DNA of 27,637 nt from Chloroflexota bacterium (lineage in GTDB: Bacteria; Chloroflexota; Limnocylindria; Limnocylindrales; CSP1-4): the NCBI GenBank assembly GCA_017860675.1, contig JAGDMV010000002.1, positions 1 through 27,637 on the forward strand, written 5' to 3'. Below the pieces are notes generated by a model that did not search any database, was not told the DNA's origin, and saw only the letters and a program-made list of their open reading frames with translations. The translations under genes were made by a program, and so were the position numbers. This document shows positions 14,978 to 21,758 of this stretch, piece after piece; the stretch's first letter is position 1, and each line of letters begins with the position of its first letter.

Positions 14978-16291
14978 TCAGCGGCCCCAGCCAGCTCCCA
15001 GCCGCAGGAGGCGTCGTTCGGCGACCCGATGGCCCCGCGAGGCATCCACCGTGTCGACCACGATCGGCGCACGCTCGAAGACGGCATCCCAGTCGATCGC
15101 CGCGTGGGCGGTGACGACCACCACCAGGTCGGCCCAGTCGAGCAACGCGTCGAGCGGGGTCGACTCGCTCGTCACCCCGTCGGCGTCGCGGAAGCGGGCC
15201 ACGTGCGGGTCGTGGAAGCGGACGTCGGCCCCGCGCGAGCGCAGCCCGGCCAGGACGTGCGCGGCCGGCGACTCGCGGGCGTCGCCGACGTTCGGCTTGA
15301 AGGCCACGCCGATGACCCCCACCTTCGCCCCCTTCAGGGCGCGCTCGTGCTCGTTCAGGGCGGTCGCGGCGAGGTCGACCACGTGACGCGGCATGTGAAG
15401 GTTGATGTCGGCGGCCAGCTCGATGAACCGGTCGGTGAAGTCGAACTCGCGCGCCCGCCAGGCGAGGTAGTAGGGGTCGACAGGGATGCAGTGGCCGCCC
15501 ACCCCGGGTCCCGGGGTGAATCGCATGAAGCCGAACGGCTTGGTCGCCGCCGCGTCGATCACCTCCCAGACGTCGAGGCCCATTCGCTCGCACAGCAGGG
15601 CCAGCTGGTTGACGAAGGCGATGTTGACGTTCCGGAACACGTTCTCCAGCAGCTTGGCCATCTCGGCCGCCTCCGGCGACGACAGCTCGACCACCCGGTC
15701 GTTCACCCGCCGGAAGAACGCGGCTGCCCGGGCGGTCGCGGTCGGGGTGGTACCGCCGACGAGGCGTGGGACGCCGCTCCCCGAGCTCGAGGGATCGCCC
15801 GGGTTGACCCGCTCGGGGGCAAAGGCCAGGTCGAAGTCGCGGCCGGCCACGAGTCCCGTTTCGCGCTCGAGCACAGCCCGGAAGGGGCCGCTTGTCGTGC
15901 CTGGGAAGGTGGTCGACTGGAGGACGACGAGATGGCCGGGGCGGAGGCCGGAACGGACGAGCTCGCCGGCCGCCAGGACCGGGCCGAGATCGGGATCCTT
16001 GGTGGAGGTCACCGGGGTCGGCACGCACACGAACAACCCGTCGACGTCCCCCAGGTGGGCCTCGGCCGGCGCGACCGCGCGAAAGCCGGCGGACAGGGCG
16101 GCCCGGAGCCGCTCGTCGGGGACGTCGTCGATCGGGGACGTGCCCCCGTTGAGCTCGGACACGCGGGCCGGGTTGGCGTCGATCCCGGTCACGGCCAGGC
16201 CGGCTTCGGTGAACGCGACGGCCAGGGGCAGCCCCACGTAGCCGAGGCCGATGATCGCCACCCGGCGGTCCGGGGCCTGGTCCTGGTTCAC
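14978..16291 (-). CDS. WbpA-like UDP-N-acetylhexosamine 6-dehydrogenase
   Basis: A 437-residue enzyme of the UDP-glucose/GDP-mannose dehydrogenase family, which oxidises C6 of a UDP-sugar to the uronic acid with two NAD+. The N-terminal Rossmann motif is IIGLGYVGLPLA (13-24). The catalytic domain has VPTPV (90-94), STTFPGTT (126-133), FAPERVNPGD (157-166), K213 in MAKLLENVFRNVN and the thiohemiacetal-forming C268 in GVGGHCIPVDPYYLAW (263-278). A C-terminal NAD/UDP domain starts near 330 (VGVIGVAFKPN). PGPGVGGHCIPVDP and FIELA resemble WbpA/WbpO/TviB-type HexNAc dehydrogenases more than UDP-glucose dehydrogenase. The GTG at 16291 overlaps the upstream stop (GTGA). Expected product: UDP-GlcNAcA or UDP-GalNAcA. 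Confidence 0.9.
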   Translation of the reverse strand: MNQDQAPDRRVAIIGLGYVGLPLAVAFTEAGLAVTGIDANPARVSELNGGTSPIDDVPDERLRAALSAGFRAVAPAEAHLGDVDGLFVCVPTPVTSTKDPDLGPVLAAGELVRSGLRPGHLVVLQSTTFPGTTSGPFRAVLERETGLVAGRDFDLAFAPERVNPGDPSSSGSGVPRLVGGTTPTATARAAAFFRRVNDRVVELSSPEAAEMAKLLENVFRNVNIAFVNQLALLCERMGLDVWEVIDAAATKPFGFMRFTPGPGVGGHCIPVDPYYLAWRAREFDFTDRFIELAADINLHMPRHVVDLAATALNEHERALKGAKVGVIGVAFKPNVGDARESPAAHVLAGLRSRGADVRFHDPHVARFRDADGVTSESTPLDALLDWADLVVVVTAHAAIDWDAVFERAPIVVDTVDASRGHRVAERRLLRLGAGWGR

Positions 16292-17547
16292 GGTTCCTCC
16301 AGCGATGGTGAGGGGGGCATGGACGTGGGACGGTCACGGCCGGCAACGAGGCGATCGACGAGATCGAGATAGCGGACCGACTCGCGGTCCCAGCCGAGAG
16401 CGCGGACGCGGTCGGCGGTGCGCTCCACCCGCGCGCTTCGGGCCGCCGCGTCGTCGAACAGCTCGAGCACCGCCCGGGCGAGGTCGGCCGGGTCGCCGGG
16501 ATGATAGCCCGCCACCGTGTCCGACCCGAAGTAGCGGGCCACTGTCGGCAGGGCCGAGGCCACCACCGGCTTGCCCATGGCCGCGTACTCGAACAGCTTG
16601 GTCGACAGGCTGTGGTCGGTCATCTCGCTGCGCCGGGTCGGGGCGAGCCCGACGTCGGAGGCGGCGATGGCCGCGGGGACGCCCTCCAGCGGGATCCGGC
16701 CGTGGAAGCGCACCCGGTCGCCGAGGTCCAGCCGGGCGGCCAGGCTGCGGAGATCCCGCTCGGCGTCGCCGCGGCCGAAGATGTCCAGCCTGACGACGAG
16801 GCCGGGACGCTGCGCCCGGAGCACGTCGATGGCCTCGACCGCCACGTCGAGCTCGTAGGTCGGCGTCAGGGCCCCCGCGTAGACCAGGCGCAGCTCCCCG
16901 TCGGCCAGGAACGGCCTGGTCGGCTGGAGGGCAGGGTCGAACAGGGCCAGGTCGGGGGTGTTGAGGACGACGGTGATCCTCCCGGGAGGCACTCCGAGCC
17001 CGATCAGCCGCTCTCGCAGGGCGTCGTTGACCGTGATCACGGCGTCGGCCGCGGCGATCGCCAGCCGCTCCTGGAGCCGGAGCGCCGCCTGGACCGGGCC
17101 GGACGAGGCCCGCGGGAAGCGCATGGCGAAGAACTCGGGCATCGCCTCGTGGAAGTCGACCAGCAGGGGTACACCGGCGGCATGGAGGGGGAGCGCGGCG
17201 AAGGCGAGGAAGTCGGGCAGGGTGTGAACCTGGACAAGCGCGTAACGCCGGCGACGGTGGGCCCGGGCCGCGGCGGCGGAGGCAAGGGCGAAGAACGCGA
17301 TGTACTCCGCCAGGTAGATCGGGATCGCCGCTCCCTGGTGACGGCGGACGCCGAGGCGGTGGACGGTAACCCCGCCGACGGAGGCGGTCGCCGCCTCGCC
17401 CGGCCGGCGGAGGGCGAAGACGTCGACGCGCCGGCCGGCCCGCACGAGCGCCTCGGCTTCGCGCCGGACGCGGGCGTCCTCCTCGTAGTAGGAGTGCACG
17501 AGCATGCAGACGGGTCGGAGGCGAGTCGAAGCGGGGCGGTCGGTCAC
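16288..17547 (-). CDS. GT4-family glycosyltransferase (GT-B fold)
   Basis: A glycosyltransferase of 419 residues from GTG at 17547; a TTG three codons upstream is the alternative. The N-terminal acceptor domain begins PVCMLVHSYYEEDARVRRE and contains VDFHEAMPEFFAMRF (about 130-144). The C-terminal donor domain has LRLVYAGAL (about 219-227), FHGRIPLEGV, and the EX7E-type region STKLFEYAAMGKPVVAS (about 315-331) that binds the nucleotide sugar. The family is WbuB/RfaG-like, transferring one sugar to a lipid-linked glycan on the cytoplasmic membrane face. It heads the operon with the WbpA-like dehydrogenase, the QHG protein and the GNAT gene. A TACGAT box eight bases upstream of GTG supports that start. 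Donor and linkage are unknown. Confidence 0.85.
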   Translation of the reverse strand: MTDRPASTRLRPVCMLVHSYYEEDARVRREAEALVRAGRRVDVFALRRPGEAATASVGGVTVHRLGVRRHQGAAIPIYLAEYIAFFALASAAAARAHRRRRYALVQVHTLPDFLAFAALPLHAAGVPLLVDFHEAMPEFFAMRFPRASSGPVQAALRLQERLAIAAADAVITVNDALRERLIGLGVPPGRITVVLNTPDLALFDPALQPTRPFLADGELRLVYAGALTPTYELDVAVEAIDVLRAQRPGLVVRLDIFGRGDAERDLRSLAARLDLGDRVRFHGRIPLEGVPAAIAASDVGLAPTRRSEMTDHSLSTKLFEYAAMGKPVVASALPTVARYFGSDTVAGYHPGDPADLARAVLELFDDAAARSARVERTADRVRALGWDRESVRYLDLVDRLVAGRDRPTSMPPSPSLEEP

Positions 17548-17555
17548 AGCGGCCA

Positions 17556-17561
17556 ATCGTA
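17556..17561 (-). promoter_or_regulatory. Putative -10 box (TACGAT) of a leaderless promoter for the 17547-12613 operon
   Basis: TACGAT ends eight bases before the GTG at 17547, the same spacing as the TACCCT box before the gene at 6520. No ribosome binding site is visible. If it is used, the operon transcript begins at or next to GTG, and the upstream TTG would be excluded as start. Confidence 0.42.
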
Positions 17562-17610
17562 ATCGGTCCAGGTCAGGGGAGGCCGCGGGTGCCGGTGCTT
17601 CGACGCCTGA

Positions 17611-18588
17611 TCAGGAGCGGAGCGGCGCCAGGCGCCCGGTCTCCATGTACGTGACGAAGTCGCACTGTTGCGCGGCCGAGATCAACCCGTCGGAGAAGTC
17701 GACAAGCCTGATCCCGGCCGGCCAAAGGTGGTCGCGTACCAGGTCGTCGATGAAGGCGGCACTCTCACGGAAGTGGAGAGTGGTTTCGACGAGCGTGCCC
17801 GTTCTCGGATGGCACGCCTCCACGATCGGATTCAGTCGCTTCTCAACGTCGAGGCGGTGGTAGCGCCTGCCATCAACAACATGCGTCCCGTACTCGTTGT
17901 CGCCGTAGTAGTGCTGGACCGGGCCGTGGAAGTGGAGATCCGCCCCGATCAGGTGGATCTCGTCGGCGCCGAGCATCGAGGCGAAGTGGATGGCCTGCGC
18001 GCTGACCGTGCCGCGCCCCAGCCGCGTCTCGCCGCGCGGGCCGACCACGAGGCCCTCCTCGCCCGACGCGTTGCGATAGTGGCGAATGTCCGCGGGCTCG
18101 GAGTAGAGGTGGCGGAGGAGAAGATAGGCCGGCTGCAGGTCGGGCTGGCCGGCCTCCGCGGCCAGCCGCAGACCCGACTCGGACACGCAGCGGACGGTCC
18201 CCGCCGGTACCGGGTGGTGATACCACGGCCACAGGTGAGCGTGACTCTCCACCGACAGGAAGTAGTCGATGCGGCGGAGGTACATCACGCTCCCGTTCAG
18301 GGCGATCACGATGTCGTAGCGGTCGTGAAGGCGTTCGTCGTACGGCAGGGCCTGCTGCGCGGACGGACCGGTGGCGACAACCAGCGCCCGGCTGCCCGGA
18401 TGCCGGCCTTCGAGGACCGAGACCTTCTGGTCGTCCGGACAGCTGTGGACGTAGAGCCAGGCTGAGTCTGGCTTCTCCGTCCGGTCCGCACGCCGGCCAG
18501 CGGCGGCCCGACCGGCCGCCGCTGGAGTGACCATTCGCCTGATCCGCCTCAGGAACGGGCGCAGCGTCGCCCTCGACGCAGACTGCAT
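17611..18588 (-). CDS. DUF115/MAF-like (6-HMP diphosphokinase MptE-like) protein; candidate nonulosonate transferase
   Basis: A 325-residue protein with a basic N-terminus (1-36) and no membrane segment. Core motifs are RALVVATGPSAQQALP (67-82), YDIVIALNGS (91-100), DYFLSVES (108-115) and RGTVSAQAIHFASMLG followed by ADEIHLIGADLHF (192-220). This pattern is shared by DUF115 proteins (PF01973). That group includes the motility accessory factor Maf/PseE, which attaches pseudaminic acid to flagellin, and the related GT42 sialyltransferase fold. Beside a nonulosonate pathway, a role in transferring CMP-nonulosonate to a surface glycan or protein is attractive but inferred. ATG at 18588 is set by a good Shine-Dalgarno GAGAGGTGA (18591-18599). 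The gene is divergent from wzm and lies 63 bases before the GT4 operon. Confidence 0.7.
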   Translation of the reverse strand: MQSASRATLRPFLRRIRRMVTPAAAGRAAAGRRADRTEKPDSAWLYVHSCPDDQKVSVLEGRHPGSRALVVATGPSAQQALPYDERLHDRYDIVIALNGSVMYLRRIDYFLSVESHAHLWPWYHHPVPAGTVRCVSESGLRLAAEAGQPDLQPAYLLLRHLYSEPADIRHYRNASGEEGLVVGPRGETRLGRGTVSAQAIHFASMLGADEIHLIGADLHFHGPVQHYYGDNEYGTHVVDGRRYHRLDVEKRLNPIVEACHPRTGTLVETTLHFRESAAFIDDLVRDHLWPAGIRLVDFSDGLISAAQQCDFVTYMETGRLAPLRS

Positions 18589-18590
18589 CG

Positions 18591-18599
18591 TCACCTCTC
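18591..18599 (-). promoter_or_regulatory. Strong Shine-Dalgarno site (GAGAGGTGA) of the DUF115-like gene
   Basis: GAGAGGTGA ends two bases before the ATG at 18588, so its core lies at a workable distance. It decides the start against the longer open frame that reads back into wzm. It stands out because most other operon heads in this window lack a ribosome binding site. Confidence 0.6.
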
Positions 18600-18601
18600 G
18601 C

Positions 18602-18646
18602 GACGGTCGGACGGCCCGGCCGGCACCCTGCCCGGGCCCGACCGTC
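18602..18646 (-). promoter_or_regulatory. Long inverted repeat in the DUF115 leader / wzm divergent region
   Basis: GACGGTCGG (18602-18610) pairs perfectly with CCGACCGTC (18638-18646), and GCCCGG (18614-18619) pairs with CCGGGC (18632-18637). This gives a hairpin of about 15 base pairs with a 3-base bulge. On the minus strand it ends two bases before the ribosome binding site of the DUF115-like gene, so it could fold in its mRNA leader. As DNA it could be an operator shared with the divergent wzm promoter. The structure is directly visible; the function is inferred. Confidence 0.45.
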
Positions 18647-18663
18647 AGCCTCGTTGGCCATGC

Positions 18664-18669
18664 TACCGT
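18664..18669 (+). promoter_or_regulatory. Putative extended -10 box (TGCTACCGT) for wzm-wzt
   Basis: TACCGT with an upstream TG at 18661-18662 forms an extended -10 element ten bases before the ATG at 18680, again suggesting a very short or absent leader. The opposite strand reads TACGGT (18665-18670), a possible -10 for the divergent DUF115-like gene. The two promoters may therefore overlap and compete. Confidence 0.4.
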
Positions 18670-18679
18670 ACGCAGGCCA

Positions 18680-19546
18680 ATGCGAACCCCGACGGACGCC
18701 CCCGTCCTTTCCCGCAGCACCGCGTATCGGCCGGGCCCCCGGCGACTGGTCGTCGAAGGTCTCCGTGAGATGTGGTCCAGGCGACGCCTGGTCCGCTACC
18801 TCGTATCGGCCGACCTCAAGAAGAAGGGAGCGGACACCCTCCTTGGCAATGTCTGGTGGGTGCTCGATCCGCTCCTTCAGATGCTCGTCTACGTCGTCCT
18901 CGTGTCGATCATCTTCGCCCGGCCGCAGCCTGACTACCCCCTCTTCATCTTCGCCGCGATCCTGCCCTGGAAGTGGTTCACGAGCTCGATCCAGGACTCG
19001 ATCTCATCCGTCACCTCCCAGGAGCGGCTGATCAAGCAGCTCCAGTTCCCCAAGATCGTGCTCCCGACGGCGGCGGCGGGTGCGGGGGTCGTGAACTTCG
19101 GCTTCGGCCTGGTCGCCCTGGCCGGGCTTCTCCTGCTCTTCTATCGTGACCGGGTCACGGTCGAGCTGCTGCTGATCCCGGCCATCGCCGTGGTGCAGCT
19201 CGCCTTCACCCTCGCCCTCGCGCTGGCCGCCTCGGCCGTCAACGTCTTCTACCGCGACATCGGCAACCTGGCCCGGCACGCGCTCCGCCTGTGGTTCTAC
19301 CTGTCGCCATCGCTGTGGGGGGCCGCGCAGCTCGAGCAGCTCGCCGCGAGCCACCCGACGATGGCCACGATCGCCCAGCTCAACCCGTTCTACATTCTGT
19401 TCACCGCGTATCGAGATGTCATCTACTTCGGGAGAGCGCCCAACTGGACCAGCCTGATCGCGCTGCTGGGAGTGAGCCTCGGTCTGATCGGCCTGGCCAT
19501 CTTCTTCTTCAAGCGGCTCGAGCCGTCTTTCGCGAAGGTGCTGTAG
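18680..19546 (+). CDS. wzm: ABC-2 type polysaccharide export permease (Wzm-like)
   Basis: A 288-residue integral membrane subunit of an ABC exporter for lipid-linked polysaccharide or teichoic-acid-like polymers. A cytoplasmic N-terminus (1-55) with LVRYLVSADLKKKGADTLLG (37-56) leads into hydrophobic segments near 58-79, 87-104, 132-154, 163-189, 203-222, 232-247 and 258-277. The region NVWWVLDPLLQMLVYVVL (57-74) and VNVFYRDIGNL (187-197) are typical of Wzm/TagG/KpsM. ATG at 18680 was chosen because upstream codons overlap the divergent promoter region and lack conservation. It is followed by the matching ATPase gene 33 bases downstream. It would move the completed glycan on undecaprenyl diphosphate across the membrane. 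Confidence 0.92.
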   Translation: MRTPTDAPVLSRSTAYRPGPRRLVVEGLREMWSRRRLVRYLVSADLKKKGADTLLGNVWWVLDPLLQMLVYVVLVSIIFARPQPDYPLFIFAAILPWKWFTSSIQDSISSVTSQERLIKQLQFPKIVLPTAAAGAGVVNFGFGLVALAGLLLLFYRDRVTVELLLIPAIAVVQLAFTLALALAASAVNVFYRDIGNLARHALRLWFYLSPSLWGAAQLEQLAASHPTMATIAQLNPFYILFTAYRDVIYFGRAPNWTSLIALLGVSLGLIGLAIFFFKRLEPSFAKVL

Positions 19547-19579
19547 TGGGCAACGGCACCGGTGCCGGGCCGGTTCAAC

Positions 19580-20410
19580 ATGCCTGATCGTGCTGCCGGC
19601 GGAGTGGCCATCGACGTCCGGGGTCTCGGCGTGCGGTACAGCCTGCGCTTCACCAGGAAGACGACACTGCACCGGTCCTTCATCCGCCTCCTCCGCCGCG
19701 GCGAGGGGCAGACGACGTTCTGGGCGCTGAGCGACGTGACCTTCAAGCTCGAGCAGGGCGAGTCGCTGGCGGTCATCGGCCCGAACGGGGCGGGGAAGAG
19801 CACGCTCCTGCAGGTGCTGGCCGGCATCATCCTCCCGTCTGCAGGCTCCATCGACGTTCGCGGAGCCGTCTCGAGCCTCCTGACGCTCGGCGCCGGCTTC
19901 GACCAGGAGCTGACCGGCCGCGAGAACATCCGCCTGGCCGGGGCGTTCATGGGCATGGATCGGCGGGACGTCGATCAGCGAATGGAGGCGATCGTGGCGT
20001 TCGCCGACATCGGCGAGTTCATCGACGCCCCCATCAAGACCTACTCGACGGGCATGCGGGCCCGGCTCGGGTTCGCCATCGCCACCTCCGTGGACCCCGA
20101 CATCCTCCTGCTCGACGAGGTGCTCGCCACCGGCGACCAGCTCTTCCGCGAGAAGTCCAAGGCCCGGGTGCTCGAGCTCGTCCGGGCCGCAAAGGCGATC
20201 GTGCTGGTGACCCACGACATGAACTGGGTGACCGAGTACTGCAACCGGGCAGTGCTGCTCGAGAAGGGGCGGATCGTGCTCGAGGGCGACCCGGCCGACG
20301 TCGTCGCTCTCCACCAGGAGCACACGGCCCGGCTGAAGGCCGAGAAGGCCGCGGAACTGGAGCGACAGATGGCCGGCAAAGCGGTCCCAGCGCCCCCCCG
20401 CCCCGGCTGA
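19580..20410 (+). CDS. wzt: ABC transporter ATP-binding subunit for polysaccharide export (Wzt-like)
   Basis: A 276-residue ATPase that drives the Wzm-like permease. Walker A is GPNGAGKS (67-74), the signature region is TYSTGMRARL (154-163), Walker B is ILLLDE (175-180) and the switch histidine is H212 in LVTHDMNW. SYSTGMRARL-like signatures and LTGRENI (111-117) are typical of the Wzt/TagH/KpsT group. The C-terminal carbohydrate-binding domain of long Wzt proteins is absent; after about residue 245 there is only a charged Lys/Glu-rich tail. ATG at 19580 is preferred; GTG at 19562 in the same frame would add six residues. Transcribed with wzm, and convergent with the GT4 operon. Confidence 0.92.
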   Translation: MPDRAAGGVAIDVRGLGVRYSLRFTRKTTLHRSFIRLLRRGEGQTTFWALSDVTFKLEQGESLAVIGPNGAGKSTLLQVLAGIILPSAGSIDVRGAVSSLLTLGAGFDQELTGRENIRLAGAFMGMDRRDVDQRMEAIVAFADIGEFIDAPIKTYSTGMRARLGFAIATSVDPDILLLDEVLATGDQLFREKSKARVLELVRAAKAIVLVTHDMNWVTEYCNRAVLLEKGRIVLEGDPADVVALHQEHTARLKAEKAAELERQMAGKAVPAPPRPG

Positions 20411-20439
20411 GCAGCCGGGCGCCACGCCGGGCCGGCTGC
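20411..20439. terminator. Putative hairpin terminator between convergent wzt and GT4 genes
   Basis: GCAGCCGG (20411-20418) and CCGGCTGC (20432-20439) form a perfect 8-bp stem starting right after the wzt stop codon, with a 13-base GC-rich loop. It occupies most of the 40-base gap before the convergent GT4 stop. There is no U-tract, so it may serve as a stem-only bidirectional terminator. Confidence 0.4.
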
Positions 20440-20450
20440 AGCGGGAGGTG

Positions 20451-21758
20451 TCAGGCCGAGACCAGCCGCCTCACCAGAGCGAGGTACGGCCCGATCGCCG
20501 TCTCCCAGTTGTAGCGCTCGTGGGCCGCCTTGAGGCACCGGGCCCGGAGCGCCTCGCGCTCGGGTGACGGGGCGTCGAGGATCGTCCGCAGGCCGCGCGC
20601 GTACTCTCGCGGATCGCCCCCGTCGACGACCACGCCCACCTCGTCGCGCTCCACGATCTGGCACATCACGTCAGCGCTCCTGTCGACCACGACAGGCGTG
20701 CCGCCAGCGAGCGATTCCCAGAACTTGTTCGGGGTGGAAAGGCGCTGGTTCAGGGACGTGGGCGGGCGGACCACCGTCGACACGTCGGCTGACGCGGCCC
20801 ATGCCGGCACCTCGTCGGGGTGCACGGCCGGAAGCATCACCGGGAGCGCCTCACCGGGCATCGTCGACGAGGCCCACGACCCATCCACGGGACCGAGAAG
20901 GACGAGGTCAGCCCGGTCCAGAAGGCCGACGGCCGTAGCGGCCTCTGCCAAACCGCGGCCGGCGACGACGCGGCCAAGGTAGAGGATGATGCGGCGGTCG
21001 GGGCCCAGGCCGGCGGCCCTGCGCACGAGGTCGGGCGGGGTTGCCGGCGGCAGCCAGCGCGGCGGCATGTTCTCGAGGATCACCGGCGCATCACGAGTCC
21101 CGAAGGAGCGCCGCAGGTGGTCGCCGATCGCCTCGTTCACGGTGACGATGGCGTCCGAGCGGCGTGCCCAGCCACGTTCACGGCGCCGGTAGAGCCACTT
21201 CCAGGCGGGATGCCGGGAGGCGAACGTGTTCGACTCGAGGGCGATGTCGATCACGTCGTAGACCACCCGCCCGGCGCGGCCCTGCGATCGGGCAGCGGCC
21301 GCCAGGTCGAGGGCGACCGGGATGGCCCGGTAGCCGCAGGCGTGGTAGAGGTCGGCCGGGGCGACTTCCTGCCGGAGCGTGTGCCACCAGGGACGGTCGA
21401 GGACGGGCCAGAGAAGCTTGTTGCGGACGTCCTGCGAGGTCGGCGGCGGATGGTGCCGGGCCCATTCCGACCAGCGGGCCACCAGGCGGTACGTCTTCAT
21501 GACAACCAGCCGGCCGAGTCCCGGACGGCCCGGCCTCCGGGCCAGCTTCTGGATCCAAGGGCCCGACCTGCCGTAGCGCCGGACGATGACGTCTCCATCG
21601 CGTTCCTCCGGCGACAGGCCAACCGCCTCCTGGGCCGCGATCTCGACCTCCCAACCCTCGGCTGCCAGGCTCCGGGCGACCCGCAGGCCCCGGGAGTACG
21701 GCGCGGCGGGGTTCGGCACGATCACGATTGCCCGCCGTCGACCCAACCTCTCAGCCAT
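20451..21758 (-). CDS. GT4-like glycosyltransferase, paralogue 1 of 3
   Basis: A 435-residue GT-B-fold glycosyltransferase. The N-terminal domain opens IVIVPNPAAPYSRGLRVARS (11-30) and holds DLYHACG (136-142) and YDVIDIALES (167-176). RERGWARRSDAIVTVNEA lies at about 193-210. The donor domain begins IILYLGRV (257-264), and its nucleotide-sugar site is NQRLSTPNKFWESLAGGTPV (337-356), with the family glutamate at E348. The same ordered motifs occur in the two genes upstream, so the three appear to be tandem duplicates. ATG at 21758 overlaps the upstream stop by eight bases. It is the last gene of the right-hand minus-strand operon. Donor and acceptor sugars are not known. Confidence 0.85.
   Translation of the reverse strand: MAERLGRRRAIVIVPNPAAPYSRGLRVARSLAAEGWEVEIAAQEAVGLSPEERDGDVIVRRYGRSGPWIQKLARRPGRPGLGRLVVMKTYRLVARWSEWARHHPPPTSQDVRNKLLWPVLDRPWWHTLRQEVAPADLYHACGYRAIPVALDLAAAARSQGRAGRVVYDVIDIALESNTFASRHPAWKWLYRRRERGWARRSDAIVTVNEAIGDHLRRSFGTRDAPVILENMPPRWLPPATPPDLVRRAAGLGPDRRIILYLGRVVAGRGLAEAATAVGLLDRADLVLLGPVDGSWASSTMPGEALPVMLPAVHPDEVPAWAASADVSTVVRPPTSLNQRLSTPNKFWESLAGGTPVVVDRSADVMCQIVERDEVGVVVDGGDPREYARGLRTILDAPSPEREALRARCLKAAHERYNWETAIGPYLALVRRLVSA

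Noticed and set aside
14973..16346. Upstream half of a 1089-codon minus-strand frame, suggesting a giant fusion with the 631-residue protein
   Set aside because: The first ~458 codons are a frame-shifted shadow of the nucleotide-sugar dehydrogenase (Arg/Gly/Pro-rich, no motifs); the real protein starts at GTG 14972.
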